The position numbers and the translations under genes are program-made. From contig NZ_CP038026.1 in assembly GCF_004421005.1 (NCBI RefSeq), positions 3,968,001 to 4,032,000 of the forward strand: DNA of 64,000 nt. Direction: 5' to 3'. The notes under the pieces are model-generated. The model did not search any database. It was not told the origin of the DNA and was given only the letters and a program-made list of their open reading frames with translations. Of the stretch, positions 38,848-48,194 are shown in pieces. The DNA comes from Pseudoduganella plicata. GTDB taxonomy: Bacteria > Pseudomonadota > Gammaproteobacteria > Burkholderiales > Burkholderiaceae_D. Numbering within the stretch: position 1 is the stretch's first letter; each line of letters opens with the position of its first letter.

Positions 38848-40371
38848 GTCACCCAAGCAAACGCATTAGTCAGCAAGAGCTGGAAAGCTATCTCTGGGGG
38901 CTGCCGTGCTGCTGCGCGGCCTCATCGACGCGGGTGACTACAAGCAGTTCATTTTCCCGCTGCTGTTCTACAAGCGCGTCTCGGACGTATGGGAAGAGGA
39001 ATATCGGGCGGCGCTGGCCAGCTCGAATGGTGACCTCTCTTATGCGCAGTTCGCTGAGAATCACCGCTTCCAGATCCCCGAAGGCGCGCATTGGAACGAC
39101 GTGCGTCAGACACCCAAGAATGTCGGCGCTGCCATCCAGAAGGCGATGCGCGCCATCGAAACGGCGAACCCGGATCTGCTCGACGCTATCTTCGGCGATG
39201 CACCTTGGACAAACCGTGAGCGCTTGCCCGACGAAACGTTGAAGAACCTCATCGAGCACTTCTCGACGCAGACGCTGTCCGTGGCGAACGTGCCTGAGGA
39301 CGAGCTCGGCAACGCTTACGAGTATCTGATCAAGAAGTTTGCGGACGATTCGGGGCATACGGCGGCCGAGTTCTACACTAACCGTACCGTCGTCCACCTA
39401 ATGACGCAATTGCTGGCTCCCCAAGCCGGCGAGTCGATTTACGATCCTACCTGCGGCACCGGCGGCATGCTGATTTCGGCGCTAGACGAAGTAAAACGCT
39501 CCGGGGGCGAGTATCGCACGCTCAAGCTCTACGGGCAGGAGCGCAACCTCATTACGTCATCCATCGCCCGCATGAACTTGTTCCTGCACGGCGTCGAAGA
39601 CTTTGAAATCATCCGGGGCGACACCTTGGCCGACCCCAAGCACATTGCGGGTGACCGCCTGCGTCAGTTCGACGTTATCCTGGCCAACCCGCCTTACTCC
39701 ATCAAGCAGTGGGATCGTGTTGCGTGGAGCAGTGACAAATGGGGCCGCAATTTACTGGGCACCCCCCGCAGGGCCGGGCTGACTATGCGTTCCAACAGCA
39801 CATCCTGGCAAGCCTCACGGCCAAGGGAAGGAGTGCCGCCCTCTGGCCCCACGGTGTCCTGTTCCGCAATGAAGAGCAGACAATGCGCGCCAAGATGATT
39901 GAGCAGGACTGGGTGGAGGCGGTCATCGGTCTCGGGCCGAATTTGTTCTACAACTCCCCGATGGAGTCGTGCATCGTAATCTGTAACCGCAAGAAGCCGG
40001 CTGCACGCAAGGGCAAGGTGATCTTTATCGACGGGGTGAATGAGGTGACCCGGGAGCGCGCGCAGAGCTTGCTCAAACGCAAACACCAGCAGCGCATCCT
40101 GACCGCCTACAAGACCTTTGAGGATGTGCCCGGTTTCGCCAAGGTCGCCACCCTTCCCGAGATCAGCGGGAATGCGGCCAACCTGTCGATTCCGCTGTAC
40201 GTGAAGCGCATTGTCACTGCGCCCGCTACTGACAGGAATGGCGAAGCGGTATCGCTGCACTCTTCCTGGGAGCTGTGGCAGAACGACGGCCGCGCCTTCT
40301 GGCAGCAGATGGACGCGCTAGTGGAAACGCTGGATGGATTGATTAAGGAGGGCAACGAGCGTGTCTCATAA
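38844..40371 (+). CDS. hsdM: Type I restriction-modification methyltransferase subunit HsdM (second copy), two frame breaks
   Basis: A second, related HsdM: SYLWGAAVLLRGLIDAGDYKQF (after repair), IFPLLFYKRVSDVWEEEY, SAM site YDPTCGTGGMLISAL and catalytic NPPY (VILANPPYSIKQWD). Breaks lie at GGGGG 38896-38900 and CCCCCC 39762-39767; one added base at each gives 509 residues. The catalytic motifs are intact in both copies, and the two differ enough in sequence not to be a recent duplication. The start ATG overlaps the first hsdM stop, and hsdS overlaps its end by 11 bases, so both belong to one operon. Two HsdM genes in one type I locus is uncommon. Confidence 0.87.
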
Positions 40372-41506
40372 CAACAAGCTGAAGCCAGGGTGGAAGGTGT
40401 GGCGCTTTGATCAAATGGCGACTAATGTCAATGCGCGCATCGACAACCCGTCCGAATCCGGCATGAAGCATTACGTTGGCCTTGAACATCTGGATGCCAA
40501 TTCGCTGAAGATTCGCCGTTGGGGGACACCCAGCGATGTCGAAGCGACGAAGCTGATGTTCAAGACGGGCGACATCATTTTTGGGCGACGCCGAGCCTAT
40601 CAGCGGAAGCTCGGTATCGCCGAGTTCGATGGCATCTGCTCGGCACATGCAATGGTGCTACGGGCGAAGCCTGATGTCGTGATTCCAGAATTCCTCCCGT
40701 TCTTCATGCAGAGCGATATCTTCATGAACCGCGCCGTGGAAATTTCCGTGGGTTCGCTGTCGCCTACGATTAACTGGAAAACGATGGCAGTGCAGGAGTT
40801 TGCATTGCCTCCAATTGATGATCAGCTTCGCATTGTAGGGTTGTTGCGGGAGATTGAAAGTAACTCTGACAATTTGATAGCCCTCGTGGAAAGATGCTCT
40901 TCGCTGATAGACGCTATTTTCCAGCACTACGTATGGAGTGACGAATCTCTTACTAAAGAACCGATCAGTCAGATTGCGGAGATAAACCCAAAGGTTTCTT
41001 CTCTCGCCGAAGATGATCCGTTTATTCCGATGGAGGCTGTCGATCCTTGGGCACAACTAATTGATCCATCCAAGATCGAAAAAAAAGGGCAAAGAGGTGG
41101 TGTTAAAGCGCAGGGTGGAGACCTTCTGATGGCACGAATTACGCCTTGCCTTGAAAATGGGAAGATTGCGCAGGTTCCCATTTCAATTAAGAAATGTGGT
41201 GGCTCGACAGAGTTCATTGTTTTTCGCGCAAAAGACGGAACGGACCAACAGTTCATCTATCACTTGATCACGTCACGAGTTTTCCATTCCCAAGCGGCTG
41301 GCACGATGTCGGGGTCGACCGGCCGCCAGCGAGCTTCGGCGACTGATGTTGGAAGGATTGTTGTTCCGATATTACCGCTGACAAAACAGATAGAAATCTG
41401 TGACCAGATAAAACAAATCAGCAAGATCAGGGAAGCCACTAACTCTCGGCTACTTGGGTTGAGCCAAATGAAGTTGGCTGTACTTATTGGAGCCGGGAGC
41501 GAATAG
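40361..41506 (+). CDS. hsdS: Type I restriction-modification specificity subunit HsdS
   Basis: A 381-residue DNA-recognition subunit with two target-recognition domains: the first about residues 8-150 (GDIIFGRRRAYQRKL, SPTINWKTMAVQEFALPP), a helical spacer (QLRIVGLLREIESNSDNLI), the second about 190-350 (GGDLLMARITPCLENGKIA, STGRQRASATDVGRIVVP) and a final helix. It starts with GTG at 40361 inside the end of hsdM. The AT content is higher than in the hsdM genes, as is usual for the variable recognition domains. The target site cannot be predicted from sequence. Confidence 0.92.
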   Translation: MSHNNKLKPGWKVWRFDQMATNVNARIDNPSESGMKHYVGLEHLDANSLKIRRWGTPSDVEATKLMFKTGDIIFGRRRAYQRKLGIAEFDGICSAHAMVLRAKPDVVIPEFLPFFMQSDIFMNRAVEISVGSLSPTINWKTMAVQEFALPPIDDQLRIVGLLREIESNSDNLIALVERCSSLIDAIFQHYVWSDESLTKEPISQIAEINPKVSSLAEDDPFIPMEAVDPWAQLIDPSKIEKKGQRGGVKAQGGDLLMARITPCLENGKIAQVPISIKKCGGSTEFIVFRAKDGTDQQFIYHLITSRVFHSQAAGTMSGSTGRQRASATDVGRIVVPILPLTKQIEICDQIKQISKIREATNSRLLGLSQMKLAVLIGAGSE

Positions 41507-41508
41507 CC

Positions 41509-44493
41509 GTGTCATTTACAGAATCCAACACTGTCGAAGCCTACGTCCGCGACCTGCTTGCCGGCTCCGTTAAGGCTGTCCCTGCCAATACTTTTCAAGA
41601 AGCGCAAGCGAGCTATGGCCCCAGCCCTAAAGGCATTGGCTGGCGCTACGCAACACCCTCGGAAGTCCCGCGTCAGCCTCACGAAGTGCTGGTCTTTCCA
41701 TGGCTCCGCGATGCGCTGATCCGCCTGAATCCGGAAATCACCGCTCAGCCCGACCTCGCCGAGGAAGTGCTCCACAAGCTGCGCGCCATCTTGCTGTCCG
41801 TGCGCGTGGATGGCCTGATCCGCGGCAACGAGGAAATGACAGCTTGGATGCGTGGTGAGCGCTCCATGCCGTTCGGCGAGAACAACGAGCATGTGCCCGT
41901 ACGGCTGATCGACTTCGACGACTTGACGCAGAACCAGTACATAGTCACCCAGCAGTTCATCTTCCGCGCTGGTAAGGCCGAGCGTCGCGCGGATTTGGTG
42001 TTGCTGGTGAACGGCATGCCGCTAGTGCTGATCGAGGCCAAGACCCCGGTAAAGAAGTGCATCAGTTGGGTAGATGGCGCGGTGCAGGTACACGAAGACT
42101 ACGAAAGATTCGTCCCCGAACTGTTCGTCTGCAATGTGTTTTCGGTGGCGACTGAGGGCAAGGCGTACCGTTACGGTTCCATCGGTCTGCCCGTTAAGGA
42201 TTGGGGACCGTGGCATTTAGAGGACGGCGATGCGCAGCACCATCCGCTCAAGTCACTGAAGCTGTCGGCCGAGAGCATGCTACGGCCGAATGTGGTGCTG
42301 GATATCCTCGGCAGTTTCACGTTGTTCGCGACGGACAAGAAAAACCGCCGCATCAAGGTTATCTGCCGCTACCAGCAGTACGAAGCGGCCAACAAGCTGG
42401 TCGAGCGCGTGCTGGCGGGCTACCCCAAGAAGGGTCTGATCTGGCACTTCCAAGGTTCGGGCAAGTCGCTATTGATGGTATTTGCGGCGCAAAAGTTGCG
42501 CATGCACGCAGGGTTGAAGAATCCGACCGTTCTGATCGTGGTGGACCGGATCGACCTGGATACGCAGATCACCAGTGCCTTCACTGGAGCAGATATCCCC
42601 AATTTGGAAAAAGCCGACACGCGCGAGATGCTTCAGCAACTGCTGGCGCAGGATGCCCGAAAGATCATCATCACGACAATCTTCAAGTTCGGCGAGGTCA
42701 CGGGTAGCTTAAACAACCGCAGCAATATCATCGTGCTGGTGGACGAAGCCCATCGCACGCAGGAAGGTGACCTGGGGCGCAAGATGCGCGAAGCCCTCCC
42801 CAATGCGTTCTTGTTCGGACTGACCGGCACGCCAATTAACCGAGCCGACCGCAACACCTTCTATGCCTTTGGTGCCGACGAGGACGAAAAGGGTTACATG
42901 AGCCGTTACAGCTTCGAAGAGTCGATCCGCGATGGCGCCACGCTGAAGCTCCATTTCGAACCGCGCCTCATCGATCTGCACATCGACAAGACCGCCCTTG
43001 ATGCAGCCTACAAGGATTTAACAGGTGGCCTGTCGGACCTGGATAAAGACAACCTCGCCAAGACTGCTGCCAAGATGGCGGTGCTAGTGAAGACGCCTGA
43101 ACGCATCCAGAAGGTGTGCGAGGACATTGTCAGCCACTTCCAAACCAAGGTGGAGCCGAACGGTTTCAAGGGACAGATCGTCGCCTTTGATCGTCAGTCG
43201 TGCCTGCTTTTCAAGGCGGAACTGGACAAGCTGTTGCCTCCGGAGGCATCGGATATCGTGATATCTGTGCAGGCAACCGATAAGAAGGAACATCCAGAGT
43301 ACGTGCTGTATGACCGCTCACGCGACGCGGAAGAGCGGTTGCTGGACCGCTTCCGCGACCCGGCCGACCCGCTGAAGCTGATTATCGTTACCGCCAAACT
43401 GCTCACTGGTTTTGACGCACCGATCCTACAGGCGATGTACCTGGACAAGCCATTGCGTGACCACACGCTGCTGCAGGCGATCTGCCGGGTGAACCGCACA
43501 TACTCCGAAGAGAAGACGCACGGCCTGATCGTTGACTACCTCGGCATCTTTGATGATGTGGCGGCGGCGCTCGAGTTTGACGACCAGAGCGTCAAGCAGG
43601 TGGTCAGCAACATTCAGGAACTGAAGGACAAACTGCCTGAGGCCATGCAAAAGTGCTTGGTATTTTTTACCGGCTCTGACCGCACCGTGCAAGGCTATGA
43701 AGGGCTGATCTCCGCTCAGCAGTGCTTGCCGAATAACGAGGTGCGCGATAACTTTGCCGCGGAATACAGCGTTCTCAACAGGATTTGGGAGGCGTTGTCA
43801 CCAGACACAGTGCTGGGGCCCTTCGAGAAGGATTACAAGTGGCTGTCGCAGGTGTACCAGTCGGTACAACCCACTAGCGGCCACGGCAAATTGATCTGGC
43901 ATTCGCTCGGCGCCAAAACCATTGAACTGATTCATCAGCACGTGCACGTCGATGCCGTGCGCGACGACCTCGATGCCTTGGTGCTAGATGCCGATTTGTT
44001 AGAAGCAGTGCTCTCGAATCCGGATCCGAAGAAAGCTAAGGAAATAGAGATCAAGCTCCAGCGCCGGCTCCGTGGGCATGGCGGCAATTCCAAGTTCAAG
44101 CAACTGTCGGAGCGGCTCGATGCACTGAAGGACCGCTTTGAGTCCGGGCAAATCAACAGCGTGGAATTCCTTAAACAGTTGCTGGAGATTGCCAAGGAAA
44201 CCGTGGAGGCGGAGAAGGAAATCCCGCAAGAAGAGGACGAGAATCGCGGCAAGGCGGCGTTGACCGAGCTGTTCAACGAGGTCAGGACCGCTGATATGCC
44301 AATCATTGTTGAGCGAGTGGTCGTGGACATCGATGAGATCGTCCGCTTGGTGCGCTTCCCCGGTTGGCAGGGGACGCAGGCTGGTGAGCGTGAGGTGAAA
44401 AAGGCACTGCGCAAGGCCCTCTTCAAGTACAAGTTGCACGCGGACGAGGAGCTGTTCGAAAAAGCCTACAGCTATATCCGGCAGTATTACTAA
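41509..44493 (+). CDS. hsdR: Type I restriction endonuclease subunit HsdR
   Basis: A 994-residue motor and nuclease subunit. The N-terminal PD-(D/E)XK nuclease is visible as RADLVLLVNGMPLVLIEAKTP; the helicase core follows with Walker A FQGSGKSLLMVFAAQKL and Walker B VDEAHRTQ, then TGTP and later VTAKLLTGFDAPILQ and AICRVNRTY. The C-terminal helical region binds HsdM. GTG start two bases after the hsdS stop. It appears intact and full length, in contrast to the hsdM genes as read. Confidence 0.95.
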   Translation: MSFTESNTVEAYVRDLLAGSVKAVPANTFQEAQASYGPSPKGIGWRYATPSEVPRQPHEVLVFPWLRDALIRLNPEITAQPDLAEEVLHKLRAILLSVRVDGLIRGNEEMTAWMRGERSMPFGENNEHVPVRLIDFDDLTQNQYIVTQQFIFRAGKAERRADLVLLVNGMPLVLIEAKTPVKKCISWVDGAVQVHEDYERFVPELFVCNVFSVATEGKAYRYGSIGLPVKDWGPWHLEDGDAQHHPLKSLKLSAESMLRPNVVLDILGSFTLFATDKKNRRIKVICRYQQYEAANKLVERVLAGYPKKGLIWHFQGSGKSLLMVFAAQKLRMHAGLKNPTVLIVVDRIDLDTQITSAFTGADIPNLEKADTREMLQQLLAQDARKIIITTIFKFGEVTGSLNNRSNIIVLVDEAHRTQEGDLGRKMREALPNAFLFGLTGTPINRADRNTFYAFGADEDEKGYMSRYSFEESIRDGATLKLHFEPRLIDLHIDKTALDAAYKDLTGGLSDLDKDNLAKTAAKMAVLVKTPERIQKVCEDIVSHFQTKVEPNGFKGQIVAFDRQSCLLFKAELDKLLPPEASDIVISVQATDKKEHPEYVLYDRSRDAEERLLDRFRDPADPLKLIIVTAKLLTGFDAPILQAMYLDKPLRDHTLLQAICRVNRTYSEEKTHGLIVDYLGIFDDVAAALEFDDQSVKQVVSNIQELKDKLPEAMQKCLVFFTGSDRTVQGYEGLISAQQCLPNNEVRDNFAAEYSVLNRIWEALSPDTVLGPFEKDYKWLSQVYQSVQPTSGHGKLIWHSLGAKTIELIHQHVHVDAVRDDLDALVLDADLLEAVLSNPDPKKAKEIEIKLQRRLRGHGGNSKFKQLSERLDALKDRFESGQINSVEFLKQLLEIAKETVEAEKEIPQEEDENRGKAALTELFNEVRTADMPIIVERVVVDIDEIVRLVRFPGWQGTQAGEREVKKALRKALFKYKLHADEELFEKAYSYIRQYY

Positions 44494-44574
44494 AAGCTTT
44501 TGTCTACCGAAAATGCCACGGATTGCATTTTTACTTCGGGTGCCGCTGAAAGAACGGGATGAAAATTCATCATA

Positions 44575-44865
44575 TTAGAAATTAGAGAGGATTTTGTGCT
44601 CGAACTCCACATGAGGAAACGGAGATTGTGCTAACCCTGTGGGCTTATTCGGGAAGAGGAACGCTACATACAGTGGCTCGCTGGCAAATGCCATGCGCTT
44701 CACGGGAATGACGCTGACAAGTTGTTGGTCCTGCGCGCTCTGGCGGAAACAGATTTTTACGGCCCAGTGGGGCCGGTTGCGGATAACTGTGCAGTACTCC
44801 ATCTTGTACACGGTGAGGAACGAGGCATCGCGACTTCTAATGAGTTTTTGGATCCGGACTCGCAC
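44575..44865 (-). CDS. Hypothetical protein, possibly a fragment
   Basis: A 96-codon frame in the 479-base gap between hsdR and the GHKL-nuclease gene, on the opposite strand. The sequence looks protein-like (RNRPHWAVKICFRQSAQDQQ, PLYVAFLFPNKPTGLAQSP, HVEFEHKILSNF) but I do not recognise it. The start region is poor and no ribosome site is clear, so it may be the tail of a broken gene. Nothing else is visible in the gap. Confidence 0.4.
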   Translation of the reverse strand: MRVRIQKLIRSRDASFLTVYKMEYCTVIRNRPHWAVKICFRQSAQDQQLVSVIPVKRMAFASEPLYVAFLFPNKPTGLAQSPFPHVEFEHKILSNF

Positions 44866-44972
44866 GCCTCAATCGATTAGAGGCCAACACTAGCGTATTC
44901 TTCTTCAGTGACTATCTTTTGGAAAAAGTTTATCGCTACGGATTCCGGCAATGAGTAACTGAGGGGAGGACT

Positions 44973-46727
44973 ATGGCAGCAAAGACTGCACGCTTTCAAG
45001 TCGATTCAAGGTTGGCCCGACTGCTTAGCCAAGAGTATCCGTCAACGGAAAAGGCGCTCAAAGAACTGGTCGACAACGCCTGGGATGCGGATGCCGAGAA
45101 CGTCTACATCTCGCTTCCAGCGCCGATGACCGATGCGCCCATCGTCATCTCAGACGATGGCTCCGGCATGACGCAGGCAGAGCTTGAATCGCACTACCTG
45201 GCTATTGCGAGGGACCGGCGCGACCATCGCGGCGAGAGGACGGCGGGCAAGCAACGGCTGGTCAAGGGGCGAAAGGGCATCGGCAAGTTTGCGGGTCTTA
45301 TGGCAGCTGGCGAGATGACGCTAGAAACCCGTACGCGAGGAACGCTTAGTCGGTTCACATTGCGGATGAAAGATCTCGCTGGTGTTGAAGACATCGAGCA
45401 CCTGCCTATTCAGATCGACACCGAGCCGTGCGACCCGGAATCGCACGGCACCACCATCACCTTGCATTCGCTCCATGGTGAGCTGGCGTTCCCAGACGCT
45501 GCCAGAATGCGGCAGGTTTTGATCTTCGAATACGGACGCGCGGCAGCCTTTGCCGTCTACGTCGACAAAAAATTACTGGGCGTCGATGACGTCGCCGGCA
45601 CTTTCACGGACCAGACGTTGGACGTTACCGGCGTCGGCCCCATTCAGCTTAGATTTACCATTGCCAACGAGCGGTCGGCACAACGTCAGGCTGGCATCGT
45701 GTTGCGTGTGGATGGCAAAGTTGTGGGCAAGCCTTCTTTCTTTGGGCTTGATGAGCGCGAAGACTTTCCACAGAAGCTGAAGACCAAGCTGTACGGCGAA
45801 ATCGAAGCCGATGGCCTTCGCGACCATGTGACAGCGGGTTGGGACAGCGTGATCGAGAACAGCAGCCTTTTGTTGGCTATCACGGAGCAAGTCCAGCCCA
45901 TATTGATCGCTGCTTTCAGAGAGCGATATCGCAAAGAGATCCAACTTTCCCAAGCGCGGATCAACCGGTCTATCAATGACCGGCTCGCTGCTATGCCCGA
46001 GCACCGGCGCGAGTTCGCGAATAAGGCGGTGCGGCGCGTGCTGGAGCGCTTCTACGGCGACGAACCGGGCAAGCTGGAGCAGTACGTTCACGTACTGCTC
46101 GACGCGATTGAGCACGCCGAATACGGCGCAGTCTTGTCCCACATCCATGATGCGTCTCAAAAAGACGTGGTGGCCATCTCGGCGGCGCTGGACGAGTTCG
46201 GTATAGCCGACTTGGCCATGCTGGTCAGTCAGGCCAAAGCGCGCATGCAGTTCCTTGACGAGCTCGAAGCGCTCGCAAGGAATCCAGAGACACGTGAGGT
46301 CGAGATGCACAAGGCGATCGAGCGCAATCTGTGGATCTTGGGGACGACTTTCACGTTCTTCCGCTCTAATCAGACTCTCAAGCGCACGGTGGAGGAGGCG
46401 CTAGGGCGCAAGTACGACGGCGCCAAGGCTTCAGATCGCCCAGATTTGTTGCTGAACGAGGACCTGAATGGCACATGTTTACTTATAGAGTTCAAGCGCC
46501 CATCGCATGCACTGAACCACGATGACTACATCCAAGCCATCAGCTACCGGCACGAGTTGTCAAAGCATATGGCTAAACCCATCAGTGTCCTGTTGATGGG
46601 GGGACGTAGATCTCCAGACTTTCCGGTCGGGCAGCGTGAGGCAGAGGTCGAAGCATTTGCCTTTTTCGATGTCATTGCGTCGGCACGACGAGCAATTGAC
46701 TGGCAGCTTTCGGTCAAACACTTCTGA
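44973..46727 (+). CDS. GHKL ATPase fused to a PD-(D/E)XK nuclease-like domain (Shedu/DUF4263-like), candidate defence protein
   Basis: A 584-residue soluble protein. The N-terminus is a GHKL (Bergerat-fold) ATPase: N box LKELVDNAWDADAENV, G1 box SDDGSGMTQAEL, and G2 box GRKGIGKFAGL, as in MutL, MORC and Hsp90. A long middle region of unknown type (about 230-440) follows. The C-terminus (EMHKAIERNLWILG onward) has Asp491 in RPDLLLNED and Glu506-Phe-Lys508 in LIEFKRPSH, spaced as in PD-(D/E)XK nucleases and similar to DUF4263 of Shedu. There is no kinase dimerisation domain. A GGAGG site precedes the ATG. Next to a type I restriction locus, an ATP-controlled nuclease acting against phage is the best guess (inference). 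Confidence 0.8.
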   Translation: MAAKTARFQVDSRLARLLSQEYPSTEKALKELVDNAWDADAENVYISLPAPMTDAPIVISDDGSGMTQAELESHYLAIARDRRDHRGERTAGKQRLVKGRKGIGKFAGLMAAGEMTLETRTRGTLSRFTLRMKDLAGVEDIEHLPIQIDTEPCDPESHGTTITLHSLHGELAFPDAARMRQVLIFEYGRAAAFAVYVDKKLLGVDDVAGTFTDQTLDVTGVGPIQLRFTIANERSAQRQAGIVLRVDGKVVGKPSFFGLDEREDFPQKLKTKLYGEIEADGLRDHVTAGWDSVIENSSLLLAITEQVQPILIAAFRERYRKEIQLSQARINRSINDRLAAMPEHRREFANKAVRRVLERFYGDEPGKLEQYVHVLLDAIEHAEYGAVLSHIHDASQKDVVAISAALDEFGIADLAMLVSQAKARMQFLDELEALARNPETREVEMHKAIERNLWILGTTFTFFRSNQTLKRTVEEALGRKYDGAKASDRPDLLLNEDLNGTCLLIEFKRPSHALNHDDYIQAISYRHELSKHMAKPISVLLMGGRRSPDFPVGQREAEVEAFAFFDVIASARRAIDWQLSVKHF

Positions 46728-47372
46728 TTCGCTTTGAAATCCCGGCCCACGCAAACGGTCGAGCCACGCAATCCTATTGGCTAGGAAAATCCACCCCTCT
46801 TGCTCCAGGGAGCAATATGTTTCAATGTGCAATGGCGTTCGCCCGGCCTACATTGGCGACTGTCCGCGGCGCGGGACTTCAGGTAGCAACCGGTGGCGAA
46901 CTGCGGCGCCATGTAGACAGAATTGAACAGTACAGCAGGGTATTACTAGCGCGCACTTACACTAGCGCCACCCACGCGCCAATGTTGCGGGAGTTGATCA
47001 CGCACAGCGTCAATACATCAACTTGTAGCTTGTTGAGTGCGGCATTCGTCATCCGAAAACGCGCAGGATACCATCGCTGGCATCCCGCAACCCTATCGCC
47101 CAGCCGCTTCCGATTGTTAATTTTTTCGTCGGCGCCGGCGCTGTTGTGAATGCGCCAGAACGTGCGCCAGCGCACCAATCGGCGCCGATTGACCTGTTTT
47201 ATTCCTGCTATTATTTATCGCGTAACCCGACCCGCCCATGGCTGCCGCCGTGTGGCGCCGCGGATGAAAGGCTGGCGGAGTTTGCTGCCGGATTTGATGC
47301 CGCTCATGCCCGAACACTTCCGCTGCAGTAATCTTGCTTACAGGCTTGAAGTGCATCCGAAAGGGGAACATC
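46728..47372. other. Non-coding or decayed stretch at the right edge of the island
   Basis: 645 bases with several short open frames on both strands, none convincing. A minus-strand segment (about 46957-47105, RLGDRVAGCQRWYPARF) has some protein-like character and may be debris of a lost gene. No tRNA, integrase or clean flanking repeat is seen. Base composition rises back to the host level from about 47150. Confidence 0.45.
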
Positions 47373-47570
47373 GTGGAACCGACTCAAGAAAATTTGTCCG
47401 ACATCAGCGGCGCAGTCGTGCCGCCGATGCCGTCGCCGCCGAGAACGCGTCAGATGCTCCCACCGAAGGGATCGTGCTGGTACTGTGAAAAGCCGCTGGA
47501 CAGTGTGCGGCGCTTCTGCGGCAAGGACTGCGCCGATTCGTTCGACGAAGAAGCCCAATACACCCGCTGA
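47373..47570 (+). CDS. Small zinc-ribbon-like protein
   Basis: A 65-residue protein with GTG start preceded by AAGGGG. After a proline-rich N-terminus it has a four-cysteine site, C-x2-C (SCWYCEKPL) and C-x4-C (FCGKDCADSF), the pattern of a small treble-clef or DUF2116-like zinc site. It may bind a protein or nucleic acid; function is unknown. It is likely host sequence just outside the restriction island, converging on the HPt gene. Confidence 0.65.
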   Translation: MEPTQENLSDISGAVVPPMPSPPRTRQMLPPKGSCWYCEKPLDSVRRFCGKDCADSFDEEAQYTR

Positions 47571-47597
47571 GCGCAGGACGGCGCGTGACGGCGGCGC

Positions 47598-48194
47598 TTA
47601 TAACGCCGGCCGCAGCAGCTCCAGCGCGCGGTCGAAGTCGTAGTTGTCCACGGCGATCGCCACGTCGTCCCACAGCCGGGCGCCGATGGTTTCAGCCAGC
47701 AGCGGCGCATAGCGCGTCGCGAGATCGACGGCACTGCCGTTTCCTTCATCCAGCAATCGCGCCAGCTCCAGCAGCAATACCGTGCCGTCGCTCTGTTCCG
47801 GCGCGGCCGGCGCCTGTAACGGTGGCGGGTTGCGTTCCAGCTCCTCGGCGATGGCCGCCAGCAGCGCTTGCAAGGTTTCCTGCAGCGGTGGCAGCATGTG
47901 CTCGACCGGCTCGCCCCGTTCGGCAGCGGCTTCGGCGTTGCCCGCCAGCGTGTACAGCCGCGGCGCCGAGACGAGGCCCGCTGCGCCTTTCAGCGTGTGC
48001 AACGTGCGATGGGCGGCGTCGCGCTCGCCGGCGGCAAGCTGCGCGGCGGCTTCCTCCACCGACGTCGCATAGCCGGCAAAGCGGCGCAGCACATTGGCGT
48101 AGACCTGATGATCGCCCAGCAGTCGCGCCAGTCCCCGTTGCGGGTCCAGCAGCGGCAGCGACGCGATACCGGCCTGGTCGTTGGGCAATCCCAT
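47598..48194 (-). CDS. HPt phosphotransfer protein
   Basis: A 198-residue protein with an HPt four-helix domain at about residues 25-115; the phospho-acceptor is His66 in HRTLHTLKGAAGLVSA. A second helical region (about 135-198) has no clear family. HPt proteins pass phosphate between receivers of hybrid kinases and response regulators. No kinase is adjacent, so it may serve a distant one, for example the three-receiver kinase at 1152, which lacks its own HPt. Its ATG overlaps the stop of the CAP lipoprotein gene by one base, so the two are co-translated. Confidence 0.85.
   Translation of the reverse strand: MGLPNDQAGIASLPLLDPQRGLARLLGDHQVYANVLRRFAGYATSVEEAAAQLAAGERDAAHRTLHTLKGAAGLVSAPRLYTLAGNAEAAAERGEPVEHMLPPLQETLQALLAAIAEELERNPPPLQAPAAPEQSDGTVLLLELARLLDEGNGSAVDLATRYAPLLAETIGARLWDDVAIAVDNYDFDRALELLRPAL

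Noticed and set aside
46817-47149. A 110-codon plus-strand frame in the island's right edge
   Set aside because: No ribosome site, no family-like sequence, and mixed composition; treated as non-coding.
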